This document shows, one piece after another, positions 51,844 to 61,427 of a stretch of DNA of 64,000 nucleotides. The DNA is from Exiguobacterium sp. s193. Its GTDB lineage: Bacteria > Bacillota > Bacilli > Exiguobacteriales > Exiguobacteriaceae. Each line of letters begins with the position of its first letter. The first letter of the stretch is position 1. Under the pieces are notes generated by a model, which had not been told where the DNA came from, did no database searches, and was given only the letters and a program-made list of their open reading frames with translations. Location of the stretch: positions 62,001 through 126,000 of the forward strand of contig NZ_JACSMR010000007.1 in assembly GCF_018618755.1 (NCBI RefSeq), given 5' to 3'. A program made the translations under genes and the position numbers.

Positions 51844-51893
51844 AAAAGACCGACTTTCGTCGCCACGATGCGCGACGCTTCAGTCGGTCTTTG
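51844..51893 (-). terminator. bidirectional terminator before the AAA gene
   Basis: AAGACCGACT and AGTCGGTCTT with inner GTCGC/GCGAC pairing. Placed after the minus-strand LolA-like gene and before the AAA gene. Confidence 0.7.
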
Positions 51894-51895
51894 TC

Positions 51896-52603
51896 TCACT
51901 TCATTTTTAACCAAGCTGGATCAAATTCATCCAATGCCTCAATTTTTTTCATTTTGACGGAATAGAACAGCTTACCGTTGTTGCGTGACTCGGCCCCTAA
52001 CACTTTCGAGCGGTCGGACGCGACATAATATGTTGCTTCTTCCCGATTTTCCTCTTTATCGAAGAACGACGGATACTGTTTAATCCATTCTTCCGGAACC
52101 GTGCTAGCCGGTTCTTTTTTGACGTAGACATCGGCTGCATTACCGGCGATGTCCGCCTCGCCCTCGATTTGACCGAAGTCCCCATTATCGATGAACTTCA
52201 GAATTTGTTCATTAAATCCACGCGAGAGGAACGGTCGTGGCGCACTGACGCTTTTTGAAGCCTTCGTTTCATTCGTCAATTTGCCATCTGCATCGTACTC
52301 ACGGAACATCTCGCCGTCCCAGATTGCCGTTGTCCCGGTCGATGGTCCTTCAATGACTTCCGTCCGGAAATGACCTTGATCATCAAAAACAACTTCATAC
52401 GTCCGTGCTTCGAGCGCATCTTCCTTCGTCGATAATTTCTTTTCGACATACTGGATGCGGGACATCGTATAAAACGGTTTGACCGTCGTCGCTTTGTCTT
52501 CTTTCGCCGTCTGCGTCGTATTTAACAAATAAAAATTATAGGCAAGGAGTATCGCCATTGCCACGATTGCCACTGCAATCCATGTACTCGTTCGTTTCGT
52601 CAT
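51896..52603 (-). CDS. membrane-anchored LolA/RseB-like protein
   Basis: 235 residues. One N-terminal transmembrane segment (STWIAVAIVAMAILLAYNFYL, about 5-25, shown in part), then an extracellular domain with beta-strand pattern resembling LolA/RseB-type lipid-binding sheets (ARTYEVVFDDQGHFRTEV, IWDGEMFREYD, DVYVKKEP). Assignment is by pattern only. ATG at 52603 with AGGATGG upstream. Followed by a terminator. Confidence 0.6.
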   Translation of the reverse strand: MTKRTSTWIAVAIVAMAILLAYNFYLLNTTQTAKEDKATTVKPFYTMSRIQYVEKKLSTKEDALEARTYEVVFDDQGHFRTEVIEGPSTGTTAIWDGEMFREYDADGKLTNETKASKSVSAPRPFLSRGFNEQILKFIDNGDFGQIEGEADIAGNAADVYVKKEPASTVPEEWIKQYPSFFDKEENREEATYYVASDRSKVLGAESRNNGKLFYSVKMKKIEALDEFDPAWLKMK

Positions 52604-52755
52604 GCCATGTACACCATCCTAATCAGTCTCGATTCATAGTTAATGGTATCGGTTTTACGCTTAGAATACAAAGGGTTTGTCTAAGTTCAACTGATTTCTG
52701 AGAAAATACGGCAGACTTTTGAACGTTTCTGTTCCTGACCGCTATGAACTGATGA

Positions 52756-52802
52756 CAAAAAAGACGTCGTCCATCACTTAATCGCGATGCACAACGTCTT
52801 TC
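52756..52802 (-). terminator. intrinsic terminator of the 154-aa gene
   Basis: Minus strand: AAAGACGT, long imperfect stem with GCATC/GATGG, ACGTCTTT, then TTTTG. Lies immediately past the stop codon. Confidence 0.72.
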
Positions 52803-52803
52803 G

Positions 52804-53268
52804 TTAGTCTTCTTTTGGTTCACGGGCGATGATCATCGACTCATCAACGAGATAATAGGCATGCTGTGGCAGTTCGCGTAAATAACCTGTCGCAAATAAC
52901 ATCGCACAATCGACCTGAAACGTTTTCGAATACTTCTTTAATGGTAACTTACCTTCTTTATCAAAATAACGATCGACGGCGAGCTGGACGTGATCCATCT
53001 CATAGACGATGTCCCGGTCTTTTGCTTCCATGATCGCAAACGTTTCCCGCGACATGTAAAAGCTTTGCGTCGACCGGACACCGAGGTGGACAGCCAAGCG
53101 GTCTAAATCAATTTTCTGCGCTTCGTCGAGTAAGACCGTCCGGTTCGTTCCTTTTGGTAACGTCAACTCAAATTCGTGGGTCGCCTGTTTGACTTCATCA
53201 AGCGTGACATCCCGAATCGGTAACGGTTCTTCCTCTTTTGGCTGAAACCACTTTTTGAACCGACTCAT
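52804..53268 (-). CDS. DUF3939-like protein
   Basis: 154 residues, soluble. The pattern DVTLDEVKQATHEFELTLPKG, then FYMSRETFAIMEAKD and DHVQLAVDRYFDKEGKLPL resembles DUF3939 proteins of Bacillales; the match is from memory. Function unknown. It is 65 bases downstream of aconitase, past that gene's terminator. GGAGGG(A) precedes the ATG region. Confidence 0.6.
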   Translation of the reverse strand: MSRFKKWFQPKEEEPLPIRDVTLDEVKQATHEFELTLPKGTNRTVLLDEAQKIDLDRLAVHLGVRSTQSFYMSRETFAIMEAKDRDIVYEMDHVQLAVDRYFDKEGKLPLKKYSKTFQVDCAMLFATGYLRELPQHAYYLVDESMIIAREPKED

Positions 53269-53289
53269 CGGCTGGCCTCCCTCCTATAG

Positions 53290-53317
53290 AAAAAGGTGGG
53301 GTTCCCCCCACCTTTTC
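53290..53317 (-). terminator. intrinsic terminator of acnA
   Basis: Minus strand: AAGGTGGGG, short loop, CCCCACCTTTTT. It lies 17 bases past the aconitase stop codon. Confidence 0.8.
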
Positions 53318-53333
53318 GGTCAATGTTAACGAA

Positions 53334-56057
53334 TTATTTTTGCAGACGCTCGCGAAGGACCATCGGCAAGATTCCACCATGACGGTAGTAATCGATGTCG
53401 ACTTCTGAGTCAAAGCGAGCAATCGCTTCGAACTTCGTGACTTTTCCGTCAGCAGCTGTCGCTGTGACTTGGATGATGTCACGCGGGCGGACCGATTCGT
53501 CGATCGCGATACTGATTGCTTCCTCACCTGTTAAACCAAGTGACTCAGCAGACGTACCTGCGACGTATTGCAGTGGTAAGACACCCATCATGACAAGGTT
53601 TGAACGGTGAATCCGCTCAAAGCTCTCAGCGATGACGGCTTTGACGCCAAGCAAGTTCGTTCCTTTTGCAGCCCAGTCACGTGACGAGCCCATACCGTAG
53701 TCTTTACCGGCGAGGATGACGAGACCTGTGCCATCTTCTTTATACTTCATCGCAGCATCGTACATCGCCATTGTTTCACCAGTTGGCCAGTACGTCGTGA
53801 ATCCGCCTTCTGTTCCCGGTGCGACTTGGTTACGGATCCGGATGTTCGCGAATGTCCCGCGCATCATGATTTCGTGGTTACCACGACGTGAGCCGTATGA
53901 GTTGAAGTCTTTTGGCGCAACCCCTTTATTGACGAGGTATTGACCGGCTGGTGTCGTTTTCGAGAATGATCCGGCTGGTGAAATGTGGTCTGTCGTAACA
54001 GAATCCGCAAATTTACCGAACACACGGAGATCATTTAATGCTTCAACATGTCCAGCTTCCTTCGCCAAGTTCTCGAAGAACGGCGGGTTTTGGATATATG
54101 TCGACGCTTCGTCGAAGTCATACTGATCGCCAGTCGGAACGTCAAGGTTGTTCCAACGTTCGTTTCCTGTGAAGACTGAATCATATTCAGCACGGAAGCT
54201 TTGTGGTGTGACGACTGTGTTGATGATTGTCTGAATTTCGTCACGTGACGGCCAGATGTCAGCGAAGAAGACTTCTTGTCCGTCTTTACCTGTTCCGAGT
54301 GAAGCGTTCATGATATCAACATCAACTGTTCCCGCGATTGCGTACGCAACGACGAGCGGTGGTGATGCCAAGTAGTTCGCTTTGACGAGCGGGTGAACCC
54401 GACCTTCAAAGTTACGGTTACCCGAGAGGACAGACGAGACAAGCAGATCCGAACCGAGGATTGCATCTTCGACAGCACGGTCGAGTGGACCCGAGTTCCC
54501 GATACATGTCGTACAGCCGTAACCGACCGTGTTAAATCCAAGCTCATCGAGGTACGGTTGAAGTCCTGATTTCTCAAGGTAATCCGTTACGACTTTTGAT
54601 CCCGGAGCAAGTGACGTCTTGACGTATTTCGGAACCGTCAAGCCGAGGTCGATCGCTTTTTTCGCAACGAGTCCGGCACCGATCATGACGTACGGGTTTG
54701 ATGTATTCGTACAGCTTGTGATGGCTGCGATCGCAAGGTCCCCTGTACGCATCTCGACAGCTTCGTCTTCGAACTGGACGACTGCGGCTTTATCTTTTTC
54801 GTCTTCAGAAAGACCGAATCCAGCATTGCCTTGCGGCGCTGTCAACGCTTTTTCGAATGACGTGTGAACGTCTGTCAAGTCAATCCGGTCTTGTGGACGT
54901 TTTGGTCCAGCAAGCGCAGGAACGATTGTTGAAAGATCAAGTTCAACTGTTTTCGTGAACGTTGGGTCTTCGTTTTGTGGTGTGTAGAACAAGCCGTTTG
55001 CTTTCGAGTAGTTTTCAACTTTCTCGATCAACTCTTCTTCACGACCTGTCAAGCGAAGGTACGTCAACGTTTCTGTATCGACTGGGAAGAATCCACATGT
55101 CGCACCGTATTCTGGTGCCATGTTGGCAATCGTCGCACGGTCAGATAATGACATCAAGTGAAGTGATGGACCGAAGAACTCAACGAATTTACCGACAACG
55201 TTTTGTTGACGGAGCATTTCCGTCACGCGAAGTGCGACGTCCGTTGCTGTTGTTCCCGGGTGCATTTCACCTGTGATGCGGACACCGATGACTTCAGGGA
55301 CCGGGAAGAATGAAGGTTGTCCGAGCATGCCGGCTTCCGCTTCAATCCCACCAACGCCCCATCCGAGGACACCAAGACCGTTGATCATCGTCGTATGTGA
55401 GTCTGTTCCGACGAGTGTATCCGGATAGACGTCGACTGTGCCGTCTGCCGTTTCTTTTTCAAGGACGACCGATGCCAAGTACTCGAGGTTGACTTGGTGG
55501 ACGATCCCTGTTGCCGGTGGAACGGCACGGTAGTTGTCAAAAGCAGTCGTTGCCCAGCGTAATAATTTGTAACGTTCTTCATTGCGTTCAAACTCTAAAT
55601 CCATATTTTCAGCGAGTGCACCAGCGAAACCGTAGGCATCGACTTGGACCGAGTGGTCAACGACGAGGTCAACTGGAACTTCCGGGTTGATGACCGATGG
55701 ATCTCCACCGAGGTCCTGCATCGCTTTACGGAGTGACGCGAGATCGACGACAGTCGGAACACCTGTGAAATCTTGCAAGATGACGCGTGAAGGTTTGAAC
55801 GGGACGTCGATATCGTTCGAAACTTGGGCAGTTCCCCATTTCGCCAAGTTTTCGACGTGTTCTTTCGTGATCGAGCGACCATCTTGTTGGCGAAGAACCG
55901 ATTCAAGCAGGACACGGATTGAATATGGAAGACGTTTGACTTCCGTCAGTCCGAGTTCTTCTAATTTTTCCAGGCTGTAATAGTTGTAATTTTTACCGTT
56001 CGCTTCAAACGAGCGGCGTGCACCAAACACGTCTTGCGTTGATTGCGTTTGTTTCAT
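53334..56057 (-). CDS. acnA: aconitate hydratase
   Basis: 907 residues, full length for the AcnA/IRP branch. Isomerises citrate to isocitrate in the TCA cycle using a [4Fe-4S] cluster. The cluster cysteines are in [11 protein letters not shown] and [13 protein letters not shown], and the C-terminal swivel domain has [13 protein letters not shown]. Start at ATG 56057 ([17 protein letters not shown]) after AAAGGGGG; a longer in-frame reading has no family match. Monocistronic. In Bacillus the same protein also binds RNA when iron-starved, which would connect with the iron genes in this window only in a general way. Confidence 0.96.
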   Translation of the reverse strand: MKQTQSTQDVFGARRSFEANGKNYNYYSLEKLEELGLTEVKRLPYSIRVLLESVLRQQDGRSITKEHVENLAKWGTAQVSNDIDVPFKPSRVILQDFTGVPTVVDLASLRKAMQDLGGDPSVINPEVPVDLVVDHSVQVDAYGFAGALAENMDLEFERNEERYKLLRWATTAFDNYRAVPPATGIVHQVNLEYLASVVLEKETADGTVDVYPDTLVGTDSHTTMINGLGVLGWGVGGIEAEAGMLGQPSFFPVPEVIGVRITGEMHPGTTATDVALRVTEMLRQQNVVGKFVEFFGPSLHLMSLSDRATIANMAPEYGATCGFFPVDTETLTYLRLTGREEELIEKVENYSKANGLFYTPQNEDPTFTKTVELDLSTIVPALAGPKRPQDRIDLTDVHTSFEKALTAPQGNAGFGLSEDEKDKAAVVQFEDEAVEMRTGDLAIAAITSCTNTSNPYVMIGAGLVAKKAIDLGLTVPKYVKTSLAPGSKVVTDYLEKSGLQPYLDELGFNTVGYGCTTCIGNSGPLDRAVEDAILGSDLLVSSVLSGNRNFEGRVHPLVKANYLASPPLVVAYAIAGTVDVDIMNASLGTGKDGQEVFFADIWPSRDEIQTIINTVVTPQSFRAEYDSVFTGNERWNNLDVPTGDQYDFDEASTYIQNPPFFENLAKEAGHVEALNDLRVFGKFADSVTTDHISPAGSFSKTTPAGQYLVNKGVAPKDFNSYGSRRGNHEIMMRGTFANIRIRNQVAPGTEGGFTTYWPTGETMAMYDAAMKYKEDGTGLVILAGKDYGMGSSRDWAAKGTNLLGVKAVIAESFERIHRSNLVMMGVLPLQYVAGTSAESLGLTGEEAISIAIDESVRPRDIIQVTATAADGKVTKFEAIARFDSEVDIDYYRHGGILPMVLRERLQK

Positions 56058-56312
56058 GCTGATTCCCCCTTTAAGTGTTGACGACATCAAGCCCCTGATA
56101 CCGCTTACTTGTACAGCTCTATCATAGTATAATATGAGCTCCGTTACAATTTGAAAGAACAAAAGACTTCCGATAACTTTTTCTTATCAACTAAATGAGA
56201 AGCTATATCAGTCGTACGCTTGTGCAGAGAATCGTTTGCTAGTTTTCGATACTTCCGTTACGGGTACAAGTAAATGGTAGAACGATAACAGAACTTTCTG
56301 GAGGCGGACATT

Positions 56313-56810
56313 ATGGCACAATATAAAAACAATGAGGCAACGCACGTCGTGACGACGATTATTTTCAATGATTTAGAGAAAGCGAAAACCGGTTTTGAGA
56401 TGATTAAGGATCTTGAAGCAATCAAAGAAATCGAAATGGAACAGATGGTCCTCGCCGAGCGCAACGAAACGGACGGCTTCTCGTTCATTGATGCAATCGA
56501 CTTCACGCAACAGGATCAATCATTTAAAGGTTCTCTAATCGGCATGGCAATCGGCGTCGTCGGTGGACCATTCGGCATGCTTGTCGGCTCTGTCGCCGGA
56601 TACTTGATCGGCGCAAACCGGGACGAAAAAAATGAACGTGATTCGTTTGATTTATTTAACCGGACGCTGAACCAAATCAGTGCCGATCACTACGGTGTCA
56701 TCATCATCAGCGAGGTAAATGAAGATTCAGAAGCGATCAATGCGCTGGCAGCTGAACTTGGAGCAACCGTCAGCCGGACCGGTGAAACATTTACGGATGA
56801 GACGGTGTGA
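56313..56810 (+). CDS. DUF1269-like membrane protein
   Basis: 165 residues. A hydrophilic N-terminal domain (about 1-70, THVVTTIIFNDLEKAKTGFE) is followed by one glycine-rich hydrophobic segment (GMAIGVVGGPFGMLVGSVAG, residues about 74-96) and a hydrophilic C-terminal half. This layout resembles DUF1269 proteins. GGAGGCGG precedes the ATG. Function unknown; strong terminator downstream. Confidence 0.65.
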   Translation: MAQYKNNEATHVVTTIIFNDLEKAKTGFEMIKDLEAIKEIEMEQMVLAERNETDGFSFIDAIDFTQQDQSFKGSLIGMAIGVVGGPFGMLVGSVAGYLIGANRDEKNERDSFDLFNRTLNQISADHYGVIIISEVNEDSEAINALAAELGATVSRTGETFTDETV

Positions 56811-56834
56811 TTTAAAAATATTAAGATGTTTTCT

Positions 56835-56863
56835 TCGTCCCCGCTTTTTCGGGGGCGTTTTTT
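56835..56863 (+). terminator. intrinsic terminator of the DUF1269-like gene
   Basis: CGTCCCCG and CGGGGGCG around CTTTTT, followed by TTTTTT. Confidence 0.85.
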
Positions 56864-56903
56864 AATTTCACTCCACTTTCCTACGCGCAGCAGATCACCA
56901 ACG

Positions 56904-57653
56904 TTAAATAAATGTTAACTCATATCGACACAACAACTCGTGCAACCAATCATCTGACAGCTCCATCTTGTCTGCCGCCAGTGCTAAATCTTCAATCAGT
57001 TCATCTTCAGGAAAATACAAATGCAGTATCGACAGGCTGTCCTCAATGGTCGATGCAAAACTTTGATCCTTTACATTGATGTTTAAGTAAGCGCCACGGA
57101 TCATTCGTTTAACAAGAGATCGTTTTTCCGTCTGAGTCATCTCGCCCGCCTTTAGTTTTTCATGAGCTTTACGCAACTGTGCAGCTAGCTCCCGATTTAA
57201 AGCACGACTGATCCGCACGTCCGGTTTCATATTTGGAAACTGATCAGATAGGTCGCAACCTTCGATGCATGAACAGACATGACGTATCCAGAAGCCCCAT
57301 TCATACAGATTTTCAGGGCTGAGCACTGTATCAAGTATGCCTATGTCGTAATCAACTTTAATGATTTCAGGATGTCGCTTTAACAAATTTTGTGTTTCTT
57401 CTCTTAAAGAACCCATGCGAACGTCTTCTCTTAAAATCACCGTCAAATCTAAATCTGATTTTCCCACGACGGCTGTCCCGCGACCGATACTGCCATATAC
57501 GTATACGCTGTGAAGTACTTCACCAAACTGTTTTTTCAATAAGTTTGTCACTTCTTCAATGACAGGTCGAAACCTCGCTTGGATACGCGTTTTACTCGTT
57601 TGATTCATAATATAGCCGGCTTCATCGGTGCCAAGTCGTGTAGGCAACTGCAT
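56904..57653 (-). CDS. nucleotidyltransferase domain protein (minimal NTase fold)
   Basis: 249 residues. The motif VYGSIGRGTAVVGKSDLDLTV near residue 48 is the GSxGRG...DxD active site of Pol-beta-like nucleotidyltransferases, as in aminoglycoside adenylyltransferases and related proteins. The C-terminal half is helical (VKRMIRGAYLNINVKD). Target unknown; resistance cannot be claimed. ATG at 57653 follows GGAGGTG at 8 bases. Confidence 0.75.
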   Translation of the reverse strand: MQLPTRLGTDEAGYIMNQTSKTRIQARFRPVIEEVTNLLKKQFGEVLHSVYVYGSIGRGTAVVGKSDLDLTVILREDVRMGSLREETQNLLKRHPEIIKVDYDIGILDTVLSPENLYEWGFWIRHVCSCIEGCDLSDQFPNMKPDVRISRALNRELAAQLRKAHEKLKAGEMTQTEKRSLVKRMIRGAYLNINVKDQSFASTIEDSLSILHLYFPEDELIEDLALAADKMELSDDWLHELLCRYELTFI

Positions 57654-57751
57654 GTCATCGACACCTCCAAATCAAATTTTAACATCGCTTACGGTAACCA
57701 TTGGTAAATTGATACAATATTATATGGAATCAAAGAAGGCTGAGTTCAGAT

Positions 57752-58102
57752 ATGTCAGATAAAAATTATTCCTATTTGATAGAGGAAATCGAAAAGCTGA
57801 AATTTCACAATCAAACGTTACTGACTCTACTCGGAAATTTACAACCGGATGCAATGGAAAACACAACGATACATGAAGCTGTCATCTTATTCGATCTTTC
57901 AAAAAGTGATTTACGCGGGTTGAAGGACTTGATTATCAATTATGATCAAAACCGCTTTTCTTTTGAACAAAAAGCACTACTGATTAATCCTGTTTTCAGC
58001 AAAGATAACTTACTTTTCCTAGTGAAATCTTTCGTCACCTCAGAAATCCTTACTACTTTTGGAAATAAAATTTTGAATGATTACGAAGTAAAAACTGAAT
58101 AA
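57752..58102 (+). CDS. hypothetical protein, AT-rich gene
   Basis: 116 residues, helical and soluble, no recognised domain (starts MSDKNYSYLIEEIEKLKFHN). AGAAGGCTGAG lies upstream of the ATG. The gene is clearly more AT-rich than the core genes nearby, as are the next two, suggesting recent acquisition. Divergent from the nucleotidyltransferase. Confidence 0.6.
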   Translation: MSDKNYSYLIEEIEKLKFHNQTLLTLLGNLQPDAMENTTIHEAVILFDLSKSDLRGLKDLIINYDQNRFSFEQKALLINPVFSKDNLLFLVKSFVTSEILTTFGNKILNDYEVKTE

Positions 58103-58219
58103 CGTAAATCCGTTTAAAAGAAATTGGATAATGCGGGAGTCACTTTTTTCGATGCGCGATTCAACATCTGACGGATTTCATCTAACTACTACACTCTGTC
58201 GCGACAAAACAAAAAGATG

Positions 58220-58987
58220 TTACTTAATTTCTGCCAATACGCCATAATGATCGCTTGGAAGAACAGCATACTTGTCCAGCAACTTATCGCCGAATATTTT
58301 TACAGAATCTATTTGAAGACTTTTTAAAGGTGTTTTACTTTTTAAAAGAATCCAATCGTACCGTAACATTTTTTGTGAGATTTTTTCGCTATTTAGGTGA
58401 GTATTATTAGAGTAGTCTAAGGTTGGTTGAGCTTTAAATCCTTTTTTCTCATAACTTAATGCCACATCAAACCAATCATTATAGATTAAATATCTATGTG
58501 TATTAGAGTCAGGAAAATCGTTAAAATCACCACAAAGTATTTCGTAGGATTTTTGATTGTCGGAAATCCACTGGTTGACCGTCATGATTTGCTTTTGACG
58601 AATTTCTGGCGTCCTCCAATTTAAGTGAACATTAGTAATTCCATAGTCTAAGTCATCATGTTTAACGATTATTCTAATCGCACAGTAATTAGACTCATCT
58701 GTATCCGTATTCCAAATCATATCCGTTGATGTTATTGGAAATTTGCTTAAAAAAGCCAAACCCTCGTCTGGCGAATCCGGATATTCTTTAAAAATACAGT
58801 GGAATGATTTTAGTTCTTCACTTATACAGCGAGCTACGTTCATATTACTTTCTGCACTAATAAAAGTTTTCACTTCTTGAAGAGCAATTATGTCAGGATC
58901 TATTCTCTGGATTTCACCGCAAATAGCCTCTATCCTCTTTTCCCATTCGACCTGTTTGTTCCAAATATTAAAAGTGGCAATTTTCAT
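58220..58987 (-). CDS. endonuclease/exonuclease/phosphatase family protein
   Basis: 255 residues. DNase I-like fold: KIATFNIWNKQ at the N-terminus, IIALQEVKTF (metal Glu), CGDFNDFPDS (Asp/Asn), and the C-terminal PSDHYGVLAEI with the catalytic His. Could cleave nucleic acids or phosphoesters. Very AT-rich. 27 bases separate it from the upstream P-loop kinase gene, so they are probably co-transcribed. Confidence 0.85.
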   Translation of the reverse strand: MKIATFNIWNKQVEWEKRIEAICGEIQRIDPDIIALQEVKTFISAESNMNVARCISEELKSFHCIFKEYPDSPDEGLAFLSKFPITSTDMIWNTDTDESNYCAIRIIVKHDDLDYGITNVHLNWRTPEIRQKQIMTVNQWISDNQKSYEILCGDFNDFPDSNTHRYLIYNDWFDVALSYEKKGFKAQPTLDYSNNTHLNSEKISQKMLRYDWILLKSKTPLKSLQIDSVKIFGDKLLDKYAVLPSDHYGVLAEIK

Positions 58988-59014
58988 CGTATTTCATCCT
59001 TGATTTGATTTGTT

Positions 59015-59536
59015 TTAAAGTTCAATAAGATAGCTTTCTTCCTCCATGATGGAGGTGACAACATCCTTCGGCTCTAAATGGGTAGTATCCAAAAAGTAAG
59101 AATGTTGATTTTTTTCTGAGAGAAAATCAGTTCTCAATATTTTTACCCGCTCCCCCATTTGTTCATTTTCGGATCGAGTTTTGTCACGATTTACATTGAC
59201 GTTCTCATCCGTCCACAAAATGATGAATTTCATCTCAACATCTAACACGAACAATTCAGAAGCATGTGTACGGATATCTTCTAACGAAATTACCCAATCG
59301 ATAATCACATCGAAATCAGACTTAATGAGGTTTTTTGTCAGTGCAATCAGGTTCGCCCACACGAGTTTTTTTGCTTGAACTGATTCCCAAGGTTTTTCAT
59401 GGCCCGAAACTGGGAGGTGACTTATGAGATCACCAGAAATATAAGCACTTCTCTTGATTTTTTCAGCTAAAATGGTTGATGTCGTTGATTTCCCTACCCC
59501 TGCCGGACCTGATATGAAGTATATTTTGTTTGTCAT
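59015..59536 (-). CDS. P-loop kinase-like protein
   Basis: 173 residues. Walker A GPAGVGKSTTS near residue 9, then an aspartate-containing strand (FDVIIDWV) and WTDENVNVNRDKTRSENEQ, a lid-like region. Resembles small-molecule kinases such as shikimate or chloramphenicol phosphotransferase-type proteins; substrate unknown. Upstream partner of the endonuclease-fold gene; AT-rich. Confidence 0.75.
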   Translation of the reverse strand: MTNKIYFISGPAGVGKSTTSTILAEKIKRSAYISGDLISHLPVSGHEKPWESVQAKKLVWANLIALTKNLIKSDFDVIIDWVISLEDIRTHASELFVLDVEMKFIILWTDENVNVNRDKTRSENEQMGERVKILRTDFLSEKNQHSYFLDTTHLEPKDVVTSIMEEESYLIEL

Positions 59537-59563
59537 TTCTTTTCTCCCTTTCGGTCAGGGGAT

Positions 59564-60169
59564 TCAATGTATGTTTAATTGTCCTAACTCCTTGATGACT
59601 TGTTCAACTGCAAGTTTTGTCGTTTTCGGGTCTACTTTACTTAATTTGTTTTGTTGCACGGAAATCACTAAATTCCTATAGCTAATAAGTATTAAATCAG
59701 ATTGATTCGCGAGTTTTTGATTCATTTTGTCATAACCCGAACTGCTGGAATACTGAATCATATCTTCGCCTATGTAGTGGTCGGTGTAGGCAAAATGGAC
59801 CGACAACTGCGTCGTTTGTTTTTTGTCTTCAAAATATAAACTTTCTTGTGTCGAGGCACCATCACTCGTTCCATCAACGGTTAACCACTTTCTTTTACCA
59901 AAGCTTAATTCCTTGTCGATGATTGTGAAATCTGAACCCCGCGTACTTGCTTTTAGCTGAAATTGATCAATCTTCAAGTGTTCGTTCATGTGTGAAAACA
60001 GCTGTTCAAACTGATCATGATTCATGATTTGATTTTCATCTGTTTTTTGATTCGAAACCGTGACTTTTTTGTTTTCTGATTTAGGATTAGACGTTACAGC
60101 ATCGTCCGTGCATCCCGCGACCAAAAAAGCACTTGTTAGTATTATTGAAAATCCCATTCTACCTCTCAT
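59564..60169 (-). CDS. hypothetical lipoprotein
   Basis: 201 residues. Lipobox LVAGC near residue 19; the remainder is hydrophilic with a beta-strand pattern (KKTTQLSVHFAYTDHY-like) and no recognised family. ATG at 60169 follows GGGAAGG. AT-rich like the neighbouring genes and on the same strand, 27 bases upstream of the P-loop gene. Confidence 0.65.
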   Translation of the reverse strand: MRGRMGFSIILTSAFLVAGCTDDAVTSNPKSENKKVTVSNQKTDENQIMNHDQFEQLFSHMNEHLKIDQFQLKASTRGSDFTIIDKELSFGKRKWLTVDGTSDGASTQESLYFEDKKQTTQLSVHFAYTDHYIGEDMIQYSSSSGYDKMNQKLANQSDLILISYRNLVISVQQNKLSKVDPKTTKLAVEQVIKELGQLNIH

Positions 60170-60337
60170 TTTAATGCCTTCCCTTCATTCCCCTGCGTGA
60201 CGAGTAAACTAATAAACATGCTATTGTCCTCAATTTTCTCCAATGCACGATTCAAATCCATTAGTTCAATCTGGTCATCAGAGCAAACTCATTCAAAATG
60301 ATACTGATTCATGGCTATATCTGTTTAGAATCACTAA

Positions 60338-60832
60338 TTAATTGCGAATCAGGTCATTGAATGGAATGGTTTCACTTCCATTTTTCGCGTAGTATTCAAT
60401 CATTTCCGGCAGTTTCTTTTTATCGTAACTTGTGATCCCGTCCGTAATCACCGTCACGTCGTAATCCAGTTTACGTAAGTTAAAGCACGTTGATTTGACA
60501 CAAGCCGTCGCATCCCCGCCGGTCAAATAAAAGCCGGTAATGTCATGTTGCGCAATGAATGCTGCGAAGGCTTCACTCGTTAAGGCGTTCCCCTTATATT
60601 TCGTGAAAATGTGATCCGACACGATCTTTAAATCAGGTGCCAACTCGGCACCGCGTGTTCCGGTCTTAAACGTTCTTGTCCCGGCCGACAAATTCTCGTG
60701 CCGGATATAGACCACGTGCATGTCCTGTTCGACCGCCCAATCAATTGACTGATTGATCGTCCCGATGACTTCTTTGTAGTTTTTTGTCATGTCATTTTGA
60801 ATATCAATGACGACTAAGGCTTTCTTTTTCAT
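60338..60832 (-). CDS. isochorismatase-family cysteine hydrolase
   Basis: 164 residues. The catalytic triad of the family is visible: Asp in VVIDIQND near residue 9, Lys in IFTKYKGNAL, and Cys in GGDATACVKST near residue 115. The cis-peptide region before the Cys (LTGGDAT) fits nicotinamidase-like hydrolases. Substrate unknown. AGGAGG lies 6 bases before the ATG. Confidence 0.85.
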   Translation of the reverse strand: MKKKALVVIDIQNDMTKNYKEVIGTINQSIDWAVEQDMHVVYIRHENLSAGTRTFKTGTRGAELAPDLKIVSDHIFTKYKGNALTSEAFAAFIAQHDITGFYLTGGDATACVKSTCFNLRKLDYDVTVITDGITSYDKKKLPEMIEYYAKNGSETIPFNDLIRN

Positions 60833-60945
60833 GTAAATTCCTCCTGATCAATGAACGGCTTTTTAGTTTTGATGATGTTATGCTTCCGATTCGGATCGGG
60901 TAACGTACACTTGAGGTAAGAAGCAAATTCAAGGAGGCATTCCCC

Positions 60946-61338
60946 GTGACAGAAAAATACTATTTTGACGTCTTTCCTGAACTAATGAGCGAACGGCTGT
61001 TATTAAGAGAAATCCGATTAAGTGAAGCAAACCAGATGATTGAGATTACGGCCTACGATGGTCAACAGGCAGAAAACAGTCACGATGTCGTCCGAATCTT
61101 GAGTCAAATTGCTCTTGATTACATTAACGGGGACGGCATTACGTGGGGACTGTACTTAAAGTCGACCGGTGAATTCATCGGCAACTGCTGTTTTTGCCGC
61201 GGCTACAAAAACAATATTGCTGAGATCGGCTATGTCCTGAAACCGGACTTTCGCGGTCACGGCTATATGACGGAAGCCGTCAAGACCGTTACCCGGTTTG
61301 GACTGCAGGACATGAAAGTAACTAACGTCTTCGGATGA
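60946..61338 (+). pseudogene. GNAT acetyltransferase, truncated at the C-terminus
   Basis: 130 residues. GTG start after AAGGAGG. The N-terminal two thirds of a RimJ-type GNAT is present: SERLLLREIRLSEANQM, IGNCCFCRGYKNNIAEIGYV, and the acetyl-CoA loop PDFRGHGYMTEAVKT. The protein stops after LQDMKVTNVFG, before the usual segment with Asn-x-x-Ser and EKxGF, so about 45 residues are missing. No continuation was seen in other frames before the next gene. Probably a remnant. Confidence 0.7.
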
Positions 61339-61427
61339 ACGGATGATCTTCATTTTATGATAAAATTTAAACAAGACGCAGATGTCCGAACGCTGCACTG
61401 AAAAAACTCTGAAGTGGAGTGAGGCAC

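Noticed and set aside
56904-57653. Aminoglycoside resistance gene
   Set aside because: Only the minimal nucleotidyltransferase motif is shared; substrate cannot be inferred.
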